Shown: positions 1-10,347, numbered from the stretch's first letter. The stretch: DNA of 64,000 nt from Phymatolithon calcareum (GCA_977006965.1 OZ345361.1:248001-312000), one strand, 5' to 3'. Program-made: numbers and translations. The notes: a model not told the origin generated them from the letters alone.

Positions 1-1368
1 TCGAGCACCCGGTTGAACAAAAGGCACAGGAGTTTTTGCGACGCGGATCAGGATAGTGAGTCATAATGTGGAATGAACGTGGCCCGAAAGATAACGACCC
101 ATAGGCTGCAATTCGTATTTTTATTACTTTGAGAGGTGATCGTCCTGTCAAGAGAAGCGATGGCGGCAGTGTATTCGAAATAAATGCAAGCTGTGGTCAT
201 AATGTACAATCTATATGCCGCATACGTTCGTGGTGAAACACAAGATGTGCATGTATGCATCGACGAACTCGCTCTGCACAATTTGGCCGTCCTGATCTGC
301 GTCCGATTTTGCAAAGCAGTCAAGTGCATGATGGAATGAAATATTTACCTGCAGAGACCGCAAGGCATCTAAAAACTGTTTGAAGTCCAGCAAACCAGTT
401 TTCTGGTAATCGACCGTCTCAAATACAGACTGTGCCACAGCAACTACTTGACGAATACCATTTGCGGATGCATTAGTTCCAATTTGAACGCTCGAAGAGG
501 CAGTCGAAAGTTGTGCAGGTGCAACGGAGACGAAAGCAGCGGTAGCACTAGATTGATGATCGAGAGCGGACAATGGTGGATGGAGTAGCGCCAACTGATT
601 CGGGACATAATGGTAGTCGTTGTGAGCAGACCAAGGTAAAGCAGAGTCGGCTGAGTGGTCACAGTGCATGTTGGAGTAGCAAGAATGTGGATGCAAGGAG
701 ATGTACTGACGGGGCGTTACGTTGTGGGTGGGGCAAAACCGTCCTGAGCGCATTGCTGTATGGCTGGAGCATAAGCAGTGATTTTTGTGGGCAGATAGTC
801 CATGCTGATATACGCTAGGGAGCGAGGGTGAGGGACCGTCGGTGGAATCTTTTGTTTCAAAATGCAGTATACGGTCGGGCGGGGTAGGATTCCCGGCGAC
901 AGATCGATGTCCGACGTGAAAGTCGGAGTCGATTTCCACGCGTGAAGTAGTTTTCTCTGAAAGATCAGGGAACGACGAGGAGAAGGGAAAGAGAGATTCA
1001 TCGGGGAATTCGAGTGCAAAGACATCGATAGGCGGTGCAGAAGTGGGCGGACTGAGTACATCGGCATTGACGTCGGCGATGAGTTGGTCAAGGATTTGGG
1101 CGGTATTTGCGCTGTCGTTGGGAGGCGAAGCCATCAGGAGGCGTGATGCAATGCGGAGGGGGCAGGCAGGCTGTGGAATGCGAGGTGATGCACTGTATTG
1201 GGATAGGATTATGTAGGCCGCTCTTATAGGATTTGAGCTTCGCAGAAAGAGCTGCTATCCCAAATGAACACGGCGGGGGCAGGCGGACAGGCTGTGGAAT
1301 GTCAGGTACAGCAATCAATGGAAACAAGTCGGGGCGCGATGGCTTTTCAGTTGGCTAACTGAGTATCC
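1..1368 (-). repeat. Left arm of large inverted duplication carrying an EF-hand gene
   Basis: Read on the minus strand, this stretch matches 2180-3455 on the plus strand almost base for base, including the 5' flank, the EF-hand reading frame and the 3' flank. The window edge cuts the outer end. A third, more diverged copy lies at 19750-21394. The two arms face each other across about 0.8 kb of smaller repeats. Seen directly in the sequence; the mechanism (segmental duplication or a mobile unit) is not decided. Confidence 0.85.
211..1134 (-). CDS. EF-hand calcium-binding protein, copy 1
   Basis: A 307-residue protein of unknown function. The first 220 residues are Ser/Pro/His-rich and look disordered. 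The C-terminal 80 residues form a pair of EF-hands. The second loop, DADQDGQIVQSE, is a canonical 12-residue calcium loop (Asp at 1, 3 and 5, Gly at 6, Glu at 12). The first loop, DYQKTGLLDFKQ, lacks acidic ligands at 3, 5 and 12 and probably does not bind calcium. The ATG is conserved in all three copies of the repeat. It has no signal peptide or membrane segment. The frame ends shortly after a conserved AAC|GTATGC that could be a splice donor, so a further exon is possible. Calcium binding follows from the family; the cellular role is unknown. Confidence 0.7.
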   Translation of the reverse strand: MASPPNDSANTAQILDQLIADVNADVLSPPTSAPPIDVFALEFPDESLFPFSSSFPDLSEKTTSRVEIDSDFHVGHRSVAGNPTPPDRILHFETKDSTDGPSPSLPSVYQHGLSAHKNHCLCSSHTAMRSGRFCPTHNVTPRQYISLHPHSCYSNMHCDHSADSALPWSAHNDYHYVPNQLALLHPPLSALDHQSSATAAFVSVAPAQLSTASSSVQIGTNASANGIRQVVAVAQSVFETVDYQKTGLLDFKQFLDALRSLQVNISFHHALDCFAKSDADQDGQIVQSEFVDAYMHILCFTTNVCGI

Positions 1369-1995
1369 AAAGCACGGGTCCGTACCCCCTTCCCGCATGC
1401 TTCTTCATAACTGTAGGGAACATGATTGGACTAGATTATTATGTTCCCGCATTTTGAGCGTTATCACACCAACATAAGTTAGCACCAACATTTTCATTCA
1501 CGAACATTCCCCTGAAGTGGGAGCGTTCCTGTTTCATAGTTCAGTCGACATAACCAGGGGAGAGGAACGCATATCATACTGAATGTATACAGGATATTAC
1601 TTCCTATGTGTCAAGCAGCAATATTCGTATCCAATCATGTTCCATACTGTTATGAAGCAGTACGCGGGGAGGAGAACATATAAAGCACGGGTCCGTACCC
1701 CCTTCCCGCATGCTTCTTCATAACTGTAGGGAACATGATTGGACTAGATTATTATGTTCCCGCATTTTGAGCGTTATCACACCAACATTAGTTGGCACCA
1801 ACATTTTCATTCACGAACATTCCCCTGAAGTGGGAGCGTTCCTGTTTCATATTTCAGTCGACATAACCAGGGGAGAGGAACGCATATCATACTGAATGTA
1901 TACAGGATATTACTTCCTATGTGTCAAGCAGCAATATTCGTATCCAATCATGTTCCATACTGTTATGAAGCAGTACGCGGGGAGGAGAACATATA
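1369..1995. repeat. Two tandem 313-bp foldback units (MITE-like)
   Basis: The units start at 1369 and 1682 with AAAGCACGGGTCCGTACCCC and are nearly identical. Within each, the left end (CTTCATAACTGTAGGGAACA) is inverted at the right end (TGTTCCATACTGTTATGAAG), so a single unit can fold on itself like a MITE. A partial third copy lies inverted at 2030-2180, next to the right EF-hand arm. No target duplication could be defined. Confidence 0.7.
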
Positions 1996-2029
1996 CATTT
2001 CTAACTGAGTATCCAAAGCATATCTATTT

Positions 2030-2180
2030 TGAGCGTGTTCGTGAATGAAAATGTTGGTGCTAACTTATGTTGGTGTGATAACGCTCAAAATGCGGGAACA
2101 TAATAATCTAGTCCAATCATGTTCCCTACAGTTATGAAGAAGCATGCAGGAAGGGGGTACGGACCCGTGCTTTGGATACT
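2030..2180 (-). repeat. Inverted partial copy of the 313-bp foldback unit
   Basis: This is the reverse complement of the first ~150 bases of the unit at 1369, from the segment with GTTGGTGTGATAACGCTC through the GGTACGGACCCGTGCTT end. It joins the tandem units to the right arm of the EF-hand duplication and makes the centre of the palindrome asymmetric. Confidence 0.75.
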
Positions 2181-3800
2181 CAGTTAGCCAACTGAAAAGC
2201 CATCGCGCCCCGACTTGTTTCCGTTGTTTGCTGTACCTGACATTCCACAGCCTGTCCGCCTGCCCCCGCCGTGTTCATTTGGGATAGCAGCTCTTTCTGC
2301 GAAGCTCAAATCCTATAAGAGCGGCCTACATAATCCTATCCCAATACAGTGCATCACCTCGCATTCCACAGCCTGCCTGCCCCCTCCGCATTGCATCACG
2401 CCTCCTGATGGCTTCGCCTCCCAACGACAGCGCAAATACCGCCCAAATCCTTGACCAACTCATCGCCGACGTCAATGCCGATGTACTCAGTCCGCCCACT
2501 TCTGCACCGCCTATCGATGTCTTTGCACTCGAATTCCCCGATGAATCTCTCTTTCCCTTCTCCTCGTCGTTCCCTGATCTTTCAGAGAAAACTACTTCAC
2601 GCGTGGAAATCGACTCCGACTTTCACGTCGGACATCGATCTGTCGCCGGGAATCCTACCCCGCCCGACCGTATACTGCATTTTGAAACAAAAGATTCCAC
2701 CGACGGTCCCTCACCCTCGCTCCCTAGCGTATATCAGCATGGACTATCTGCCCACAAAAATCACTGCTTATGCTCCAGCCATACAGCAATGCGCTCAGGA
2801 CGGTTTTGCCCCACCCACAACCGAAAGCCCCGTCAGTGCATCTCCTATGTCCCGAATCAGGTGGCGCTACTCCGTTCATCATTGTCTGCTCTTCATCATC
2901 AATCTAGCGCTACCGCTGCTGTCGCCTCCGTTGCACCTGCACAAGTTTCGACTGCCTCTTCGAGCGTTCAAATTGGAACTAATGCATCCGCAAATGGTAT
3001 TCGTCAAGTAGTTGCTGTGGCACAGTCTGTATTTGAGACGGTCAATTACCAGAAAACTGGTTTGCTGGACTTCAAACAGTTTTTAGATGCCTTGCGGTCT
3101 CTGCAGGTAAATATTTCATTCCATCATGCACTTGACTGCTTTGCAAAATCGGACGCTGATCAGGATGGCCAAATTGTGCAGAGCGAGTTCGTCGATGCCT
3201 ACATGCACATCTTGTGTTTCACCACCAACGTATGCGACATATAGATTGCACATTATGTCTACAACTTGCATTTATCTCGAATAAACTTCCGTAATCGCTT
3301 CTCTTGACAGGATGTTTACCTCTCAGAGTAATCTACTACTCCTTCAACCATAATAATACGAATTGCAGCCTCTGGGTCGATATATTTCGGGCCAAGTTCA
3401 TTCCGCACTGTGCCTCTCTATCCTGATCCGCGTCGCAAAAACTCTTGTGCATTTTGATTAACCGGATATGCTATGCCACGAATGTGGAGCCAAACAAACT
3501 AGTGCTCAGCGTACACAAAAAAAAGAGTAACGGGAGAGACAACCGGGAGATACGGAAAGGAAAAGACAAACCCCGAAAGGGGCAAACCAGAAAACAGGTG
3601 CATCGCTCTCAGAGCACACTTTTCAGCTTTATAATTATAGTAAGAGTTCTCAAAAAGGCGAGTATATGCTAGAGGCTCGAAAAGAAACATAAGCGAAGAG
3701 CTACCCTATTGTGAGTATCACCTGAGGAAGCTTTGCCCGTATACTCGTAAGACTGCGGAACTTCTAAAAATAAACTTATAAAAAACACTTCCCAGCTTTA
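2181..3800 (+). repeat. Right arm of the inverted duplication
   Basis: It matches 1-1368 in reverse complement and, more distantly, 19750-21394 in reverse complement. Homology with the third copy runs past the coding region to about 3800 (conserved CTCGTAAGACT and AAAATAAACTT blocks), so the repeating unit is about 1.6 kb: short 5' flank, EF-hand gene, about 550 bp of 3' flank. No terminal inverted repeats or target duplications were recognised. Confidence 0.8.
2408..3244 (+). CDS. EF-hand calcium-binding protein, copy 2 (87-bp in-frame deletion)
   Basis: A 278-residue paralogue of the gene at 211-1134. The first 140 residues are identical or nearly so. An 87-bp block (29 residues, from LHPHSCYS to NDYH in copy 1) is missing without breaking the frame, and about a dozen substitutions follow. 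The canonical EF-hand loop DADQDGQIVQSE is intact, as is the degenerate first loop (NYQKTGLLDFKQ). It uses the same ATG and the same C-terminal context. A frame kept open across an indel suggests selection on the protein, though a recent duplication could give the same picture. Confidence 0.65.
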   Translation: MASPPNDSANTAQILDQLIADVNADVLSPPTSAPPIDVFALEFPDESLFPFSSSFPDLSEKTTSRVEIDSDFHVGHRSVAGNPTPPDRILHFETKDSTDGPSPSLPSVYQHGLSAHKNHCLCSSHTAMRSGRFCPTHNRKPRQCISYVPNQVALLRSSLSALHHQSSATAAVASVAPAQVSTASSSVQIGTNASANGIRQVVAVAQSVFETVNYQKTGLLDFKQFLDALRSLQVNISFHHALDCFAKSDADQDGQIVQSEFVDAYMHILCFTTNVCDI

Positions 3801-4125
3801 TGACTGAGTGAACACAACGAGGGTGTAAGATGCTCCCGGATATAGGCGTAATGGGTTGCGATGCTGGCGAAAAAGGAGTTGATGGGCATCCGCCCACAGA
3901 GCGCGCTTCACAGCCTTGCGGAAACTCCAACGGTCGTATCGAACCTTCTCTTCACGGTTCTGTGAGACCTCAACGATGACAGCACCGGTGCGCTAGAGAA
4001 TCTGAATGACGAACTAAGAAGCGAACGAAAGGAAAGGAATGCGGAAACGAGCGATATCGACGTCGAAAGACACTTTGCAACAAAACTGCATCACAGGGAT
4101 ATTATCCAGGCCCTGCCCTAAGCGG
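3801..4125. other. Intergenic, no gene seen
   Basis: It contains no convincing reading frame, RNA gene or repeat. It separates the EF-hand repeat from an AT-rich, ATTGCA-rich block. Confidence 0.5.
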
Positions 4126-4126
4126 A

Positions 4127-5050
4127 GGCACCAATTTGATTGGTGGGAATTGTTGAGAAACTTGCAATTAAAATTTTAATTACTAGAAAGATCGACTCCG
4201 CAATTATCACTGCAATTAAAATGGCAGTGATAATTGCGGAGTTTAAAAACGAAAGTCCGTAATTAATACCAGGGATCGTCGCAATTTAATTTTGATTGCA
4301 GTTAATTGCAATTACTTGCAATCTTCTATTTATTGCACGGAGTTTTCGCTATTGGAACTGTAATTGGAGCAGAGTTTCGAATTGCAATTGTAACTGGAGC
4401 ATAGTTTCCAAATTGCAACTCAAATGGGAGTGGTGGACTTTACTTTTAGGTGGCTTACCGCATCGACAGGAAGTAAGGTTGCACCTGTGTGCATTCATTC
4501 AGTCGAAGTCACTCGACGTACTCAGGTCCAGTTTGGGTGGTTCGTGATACACATATCCCTTTTTTGTTTTCTGGGTGTTGGAGGGTAGACCTTTGCGTGG
4601 CGCTTCTTATGGTTCATGAAATCGGAGGACGAGTTACGAACCAGGGCAATGGCCATGATGTGCAAGCGTACATCTATGTTCGGTGACACGTCATCACCGA
4701 AGCGCCAGGAAGCTTTCGTATCTCTCAACGTTGTAAAACTGCTTTGCCCCTAATCTTTCTCACAGAATCTTAATTGCAGTAGTTATTGCGAGATGTACCT
4801 CAATTGTAATAAGTATTGCGCGAAATACCTCATTTGCAACTTCTATTGCGTGCGAGAAATCCTATTGCTATTGCTTGCCTAATTGCTCCGCTCGAAGCAA
4901 TAACGAAAAATTGAATTGGGAAGAACCGATTAAAACACCAATTAAGCAAAACATAAATCTAGTATCACATATCAAGTTGCAATCATGATTGCAAATAATA
5001 ATTCCACTGGAATCATTTCGTAATTGCAATTGCCATCAATTGGTGCTCCC
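4127..5050. mobile_element. Probable non-autonomous DNA transposon, ATTGCA-rich
   Basis: The ends resemble an inverted repeat: GGCACCAATTTGATTGG near 4126 and, reversed, GAGCACCAATTGATGGC near 5050. Between them are many direct and inverted copies of CAATTGCAATT-like words, the kind of subterminal repetition seen inside the hAT element at 40604-43008. There is no transposase. No clear 8-bp target duplication was found, so the borders are tentative. Confidence 0.4.
4195..4242. repeat. Perfect 19-bp inverted repeat, 10-base loop
   Basis: The arm ACTCCGCAATTATCACTGC at 4195-4213 is perfectly inverted at 4224-4242. It is one of a series of unrelated near-perfect hairpins scattered through the intergenic DNA of this window. 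Confidence 0.9.
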
Positions 5051-5748
5051 ATCCTTCCTTTTTCCATAATCCGACGAGTCGATCTTCCTGCTACGCCCCA
5101 CGTACCCGCTTTTCGCAATTAATCTCGCTCCGTACGGCCACATCGCGGCTTCGAGTGCTCCTGCTTTTGCCCATTTAACCCCCTCGTACTGCTACAATTG
5201 AGGTTTATTGGGGCACAGTAAAATAATACTTTTGCGAGGCCCACGCGCATCGAAACACGTCATAGAGTGTTTCCTGTCCTTCGCCATGTGTATGCGCTCG
5301 TACTGAACAAGTTTGGAGTGAGTTCGCGCAGGGTACGCGAAGCTACAAGCAAAGCCGCGATTTTCGTGTCCAAATATGCCTATTCGTTCAGATGATGTAG
5401 ACAGTTAGCCGTTGCGCGTTCGGATATTATTTCAAGGTGGATGTCTTATTAAGCACAGTACCTGGACCCGTTTTTTTCGTTTTCAGAAAATCGGCTGGAA
5501 AAAAAAGATACGGGCAGTTCTACATCGAGCAAAACATTCGAATTTGGCCCCTAAACTGAGCTTTTCGGCCTGCGTGTCCTTTGCTGTTCATCTGTGTACC
5601 TAATGAGCTACGATTTGACTATGACGCATTTCCAGCTCGCCGCAGAAGTCAGTTTACTTTGAAGAGACCATAGCTGGGGCACACGAAGCTCCAAGAGCTG
5701 TGTCGAAAATGGCCACGAGACCAGCGAGAGAAATCCTGCATTGTCGGT
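5051..5748. other. Intergenic, nothing recognised
   Basis: Short open frames occur here, but none resembles a known protein or shows a duplicated, conserved counterpart. It may include the 5' end of the DIRS-like element that follows, whose terminus could not be located. Confidence 0.4.
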
Positions 5749-5948
5749 GTGCTATTGGCTGTCGCTTTGGAAGCGATAGGGCGGCAATAAGGTTTGCCAC
5801 TTGCCCGTTGACTCTTTACGGTGGTTCCGTTCCCGCCGGACAACAGTTGTGCTATTGGCTGTCGCTTTGGAAGCGATAGGACGGCAATAAGGTTTACCAC
5901 TTGCCCGTTGACTCTTTACGGTGTTACCGTTCCCGCCGGACAACAGTT
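5749..5948. repeat. Two tandem 100-bp repeats
   Basis: GCTATTGGCTGTCGCTTTGG recurs at 5751 and 5851, and the two 100-bp units differ at only a few positions (for example GGGCGG/GGACGG and GGTGGTT/GGTGTTA). They lie about 440 bp upstream of the gag-like frame and may be part of the retroelement leader. Confidence 0.85.
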
Positions 5949-6389
5949 ACCGCAGGCGCGGTAGTAGAACTGCAAGTCGCGCGTAAGTGACGCCAAATAC
6001 AGAAGATATGCCCCATGGCGTCGCTTTGCTGGAGAAGTCGAAGTACTGGTGAAGTGAGACGGATGCCGGTCGCCGGGGCATCGCTAGCGAAAGCAAAGAG
6101 CCCGCTCCCGGCGCTATCGTGTTCGAGGAGCACGACGTCTGTGAAATATTGGCAGCACACGGGTACATAAGCGCGGCGCGATGCCGCTCGTGGTTAGAGT
6201 CGGCATCAGCTCGCCAGCGCAACCTCATTTGTTTCACTTGTTGCGCATGTTCTACTTACTATGTCGGAGGCAACCTCGATTGTGTTTGCGAACCTCAAGG
6301 AGGCCTCTATTGCCGATATCATTGCTTAGAATGTACCGGTTCTTCGCCGCGTTGCCCTTGAGGCCCCTGAGGGCGCCCGTCCTCACCAG

Positions 6390-7031
6390 ATGCCTAAGTC
6401 TCGTATTGAACTGCTCGCCTTGGTGTTAAGGCTTCATGAGGAAGCGTTGCGCGAAGCAGCTACCATAATTCCCCCGGACAGCGACCGCGCCGCCCTCGAG
6501 CAGCTGAAGAAACTGAAGCCGCGCGAACTCGCGGCGATGGCGCGCGACAAATTGTCCGAGATGCCGCAACTAATGGATAGAGCGCTTCGTGCTCAGCCTT
6601 CGCTTACACCAAGTACATTTTACCGCGAGAATGGTATGCAAGCTGTTGCTGCGGTGCTTAGCTGGAAAGTTGATGCCGTCGAGGAAGCATTAAAAGAGGT
6701 CGAAGCGCGGTCGTCCCAGATCCCTGCTGTAAACCAACGGCGAGTGGTCAATGCGCCATTGTCGGATGTTTTGGACGTGACTGGGCCGTCAAACAAGCGT
6801 CTGAGAATTGGTGATGATGCCTATGATGAGGACGGCCTGAAAGTGGTACGTAATTTTCGTCAAGAGCTTGCGGGCGGTTCGACGACGCCGGCAAGCTGCA
6901 TGGGCGAGTACCCGGGGATAGCAACGTCTTCACCGGCACTTCGAGTGAACCAGCGAGTGGGGCCTTCGATTTTATCATCCCTGGTACAGGAAGGGGTCAA
7001 CGTCGAGCTGGCCATTCGATCGCGAAATTAG
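6390..7031 (+). CDS. Gag-like protein of DIRS-like element
   Basis: A 213-residue, charged, helix-rich protein. The first 110 residues are rich in Leu, Glu and Arg (LEQLKKLKPRELAAMARDKL) and look coiled-coil-like; the rest is polar. No zinc knuckle is visible. It is called gag-like because of its place in front of the reverse transcriptase in a DIRS-like element. The ATG at 6390 opens a frame that is uninterrupted to 7031. No similarity to a named family is claimed. Confidence 0.5.
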   Translation: MPKSRIELLALVLRLHEEALREAATIIPPDSDRAALEQLKKLKPRELAAMARDKLSEMPQLMDRALRAQPSLTPSTFYRENGMQAVAAVLSWKVDAVEEALKEVEARSSQIPAVNQRRVVNAPLSDVLDVTGPSNKRLRIGDDAYDEDGLKVVRNFRQELAGGSTTPASCMGEYPGIATSSPALRVNQRVGPSILSSLVQEGVNVELAIRSRN

Positions 7032-7124
7032 AACCGACGCACCGCCACGGAACCCACTCCAGCAGAGGTCTAAGCGTTGACTCTGGCGCGCATAGTGCAC
7101 TTGAATTACTTGTAGCACCGCTCA

Positions 7125-7445
7125 ATGCGCAGGGCGCTCGAACGGGATCTATGGATGGAGACAGCGCTTCGGCGCCTTTACGCCATTCTCTACGTCGAGG
7201 ACCACGCGCCTGCGGCTTCACGTGGCGCGGCATGGTCCGTCGCGAATCGCATACTGGAGGTGTATCCGACGGCAGCCCTGAGAGTGCCAGTGCTCGAGTC
7301 GGCGATGGCGCGCGAAGCAACGTTGCGGTCGAAGGAACAATCTGCATTGAAGAATCTCAGCCCGGTGCAACCCTCGAAGAGCAAAGAGAGCTGTTGGAAA
7401 GGGAAGGAAGCGAAGCCCGCGCACAACCAACAGAGGGACGAGTGA
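7125..7445 (+). pseudogene. Second gag-like fragment of DIRS-like element
   Basis: A 106-residue frame with a helical first half (ALERDLWMETALRRLYAILY) and a Lys/Ser-rich tail (PSKSKESCWKGKEAKP). It lies between the gag-like frame and the polymerase and is probably the remainder of the structural protein, now separated from its neighbours by stops. Function is inferred from position only. Confidence 0.35.
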
Positions 7446-7545
7446 GTCTGAGAAACAGTCGTGCAAGAACGTTTCCATTTCCCCTCTACCGATGCGAAGA
7501 TAAAGGGGCGGATGCGACTCGCCGAATGGGTGAAGCTCTAACGTT

Positions 7546-9201
7546 TTGTATGGCGGTCCGAAATTTTCAAGTGCTACATCAGAGAACCTATCGGCTGCAG
7601 GATTCAGAGCATTAGAATCAGCGAGATTACGTGCGGTCGAGTGTCAGGCCGAGACCGTATCGGCAACGCCACTTGCCCGGGACGGTGATTGGGAAATTAT
7701 ATCGGAGCTGGGTGCTCTTTTCGAACAAATGGAACTCCCAGATACCGTGCGGGGTCAGTTTGGGAAGCTTGATGAGGACCGGTTCGATCTTTCTCCTCCC
7801 CGAAAGAGGCGCGATAAGAGCGGTAAGGCCTGGATCAGAGCCCTGCCAGATGATGTGGTCGCGTTGTTTTAGCGCGATGGACTAGCTAAACTCACTGCAC
7901 CTCTCACGGATTCCCTGGGCATTGAATGGAAGAGGGGGAAGGTTTTTCGATGCAACAGACCTGACGCAACTGCCTTTCCACCTTACGCCGTGCATGCCCT
8001 AGATGGTCATTACCCCAGAATTCTTGGGATGGCGGACGAGTCTGGAATGCTTTCATGGTCATTCAATCCTCACGAGAACCCTGACTGCACTGAGTTGGCA
8101 GATTTCCTCACGATGACATATTTTCAGTCGCCAAGAGTGAAAACCGCGACCGCCTTATTAGCTGGCCGCGCGTTCAGAATGCACTTTTTGCTGAACCACC
8201 GCCGGTGGATCTGCCTTCGCCCGATCTATTACAGTGCATACGAACCAGCAAGGATTCCTCTCTCTCTTCGGCTTCTACCTTGATGTGGACAATATGTTTC
8301 ACAATATCAGCCTTCCTGAGTATGTTGCCCAACTGTTCCCTCTGGGAAGCATTGCATTTGGGGACCTACCGGGTTCTTTACAATCTCGTATTTCCAAACT
8401 GCTCGGTTTTCGGCCGCGCCAGGAAGAGCGCGTACGTCCCCGGCAGCGTACGATGCCTATGGGGTTCACATGGTCGGTTTACGTCGCTCATACGCTCGCA
8501 ATCCGATGCGTGGAACGTGCCTGGAAACAATTTCTCAACATCAGTCACTACATCACCGACTTCACGTCTGGACGACTGCTGCGTCTCGAGTCGGCTGCTG
8601 GCTCCATTGAAATCCGAAACGGCGATGCATTGGTGATGCAGATAATCGAGGACGTAATATGGTGGCATGCGCATGGCCAGATAAGGCCTTGAAAGTGCTA
8701 TGCGGTCTAGTACACGGCTCGTTCAACGAGAGTGACCTCCCGATTAAGTACCAAAAGTCAAGCCCCCTTTCTTCTGTTGAGCGAACGCAATTGCCGTTCA
8801 TCGGCTGGACGTGCAATTTTGCGAGCAACCGTATCGCTCCAACATTAACGAAGAGAATTGCAATCCTTGCCGAAGCCCGTCGCGTTTTGGCAAGCCCTTA
8901 TGACGAACCAAGATCTGTACGGTCACTACTGGGCAAGCTCATCTGGATGTCGCTCGGCGCGCGACCAATTCTTTCGACCTTCTCTCAAGTTTCCGCAGTA
9001 GCGATTATAGTGTCTGCTCGCAGTATATCTCCTCCTCTGCTGCGAGCATATCGTAAGGAAGTAGCTCTCGCTGGCGCACTTGTCCCTCTTGCGATGGTTC
9101 GAACTTGCAGATCCTCCTGTACAACAGTCGTTGCTTTTGATGCTTCGGAACAAGCTGGTGCGGTTGTGTACGCGGAAGCTGAGGACATACTGCCGTTATG
9201 A
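7546..9201 (+). pseudogene. Reverse transcriptase-RNase H of DIRS-like element, broken
   Basis: The frame opening at 7546 runs through an in-frame TAG at 7870-7872 and on to about 8280 (ATAFPPYAVHALDGHYPRIL). It then shifts to 8234-8692 and to 8659-9201. RT palm motifs are visible: FYLDVDNMFHN (motif A, first catalytic Asp), MPMGFTWSVYVAH (motif B) and a degraded motif C (IIEDVI where Y-x-D-D is expected). LPFIGWTCNF and RSLLGKLIWMS follow as thumb/connection, then VVAFDASEQAGAVVY as the start of RNase H with its first catalytic Asp. The frameshifts and lost catalytic motif C make it inactive. The FxLDVxNxFH and MGFTWS style is that of DIRS/LTR-related RTs, not LINEs. Confidence 0.7.
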
Positions 9202-9538
9202 CCCCGCGAGCCGGTCGGCCTTCGGCGTAACATACAATGCTTTCTTGCAAGGAATCAAAGGTGCAGCGGAAGCGTTCGTGCTTGGGCAACTACGTTTTAC
9301 CACTCATTCGGCACGCATCGGTGGAGCCCTTCACGATTTCTGCAACGATGTCTCAACACAAACTATTGCAACGACTGGTCTCTGGAAAGCACTCCGATCC
9401 GCCCAAAGGTACCTCGAAAATGGCTGTGCTATGTTAATGAACTTGTGCCTATCGCCAAACAGTCAGCAGGAAATTCTCAAATCTGCGCGGGCGGGCCTCA
9501 ACTGGATTCATCAGACACACCTTGGCCTGGAAATTTAA
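9197..9538 (+). pseudogene. Tyrosine recombinase C-terminal fragment
   Basis: The frame from YDPASRSAFG to the stop at 9538 contains FTTHSARIGGALHDF, the H-x-x-R box of tyrosine recombinases, then a Trp, then SAQRYLENG with the presumed nucleophilic Tyr at the usual spacing. The N-terminal part with the first catalytic Arg is missing, and RNase H abuts this fragment, so an internal deletion has removed most of the enzyme. In an intact element it would insert the circular cDNA into the genome. Confidence 0.6.
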
Positions 9539-9715
9539 ACGAGATGGAAAATGAGTTTAAATGCACACTCGCAATTATCACAATACAGAACTGCCCCTCT
9601 ACACGAGCTGCGGAGCGGGATGGGGGATTTTCCACTGCTGGATGCAGTAGCTACAGTCTGGAGGACTGGGTAATCACACGCTTCTGCGTGCTTAGCCCGG
9701 TGGGGATTCCCATAG

Positions 9716-10300
9716 CAAGGCAGCGTGAAAGCAACCTCTACAATAAACCCGCTAGGGGTGAGTTCTGACAAAGTTCTGGGCAAGCAGCTGACTCGAACAA
9801 AAGTAATAATTCATTGCGGCCTGGATGGGAAATGTGTTTTCATGATGAGAGGAGCTTTGGCAGACCACGAGAGAGCCATGTATGCTCTTAGGGCCTTCAA
9901 AACAGGGCATTCACGATCAGTCGCCATGCAGATTGGAATGTATATCATGAAGGCAGTCGCAGATGGAGGAATGGGAGGATCAATTGAGAACTTTGTTTTG
10001 CTCTTGACACTTCTCAACCCAGAAATACTAGAGTCGTATCATCGAGCAGAGGAATACGTATCGCAGAAGGTGGTCTGGAGAGAGAGCTCCATGAATTCGA
10101 TTGGAAGGTACAGTTCTGATGTGTACCGCTGTCATTGGCGGTACATACTAGCTCGTCGCATGGGTTATGCTCGCCGTGTAGATGAAGGATCGCGCAACGG
10201 GATATCACCGGAGATCAATAGTGCTCTACGAGCGTACAACTGGCAAGATTCCAACTTCCCAGTCTTAGATAGTGGACAATGCGATACTGCGCACTTTTGA
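9716..10300 (+). other. Unidentified open reading frame, ~190 residues
   Basis: The frame is open from 9716 to 10300 with no in-frame ATG near its start (first ATG at 9842), so it may be an exon or a decayed fragment. It has amphipathic helices (DHERAMYALRAFKTGHSRSV, NSIGRYSSDVYRCHWRYILA) and no recognised domain. It follows the DIRS-like element by 180 bp and could be part of another mobile element. No function is assigned. Confidence 0.35.
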
Positions 10301-10347
10301 CAAATCAGAGATAGAAAAACGTCCATAGTCTGGGTCTTTATTGGTGT

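Larger units (their letters stand above)
5749..9540 (+). mobile_element. Decayed DIRS-like (tyrosine-recombinase) retrotransposon
   Basis: In order on the plus strand lie a gag-like frame, an RT-RNase H polyprotein split by one stop and two or more frameshifts, and a fragment ending in the tyrosine recombinase signature HSAR...RY. RT followed by a tyrosine recombinase, with no DDE integrase, defines the DIRS/Ngaro/PAT group. Terminal repeats (split or inverted) were not found, so the limits given are those of recognisable parts. Confidence 0.65.

Noticed and set aside
717-1091. Second open frames overlapping the EF-hand genes (also 2451-3011 and 20912-21253)
   Set aside because: They are out-of-frame shadows; the EF-hand frame is the one with a recognisable calcium loop and an in-frame indel.
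4126-5088. AAGATCGACTC near 4189 and inverted near 5078 as TIRs
   Set aside because: The positions are inconsistent with the GCACCAATT ends (one copy inside, one outside), so the 11-base match is probably chance.
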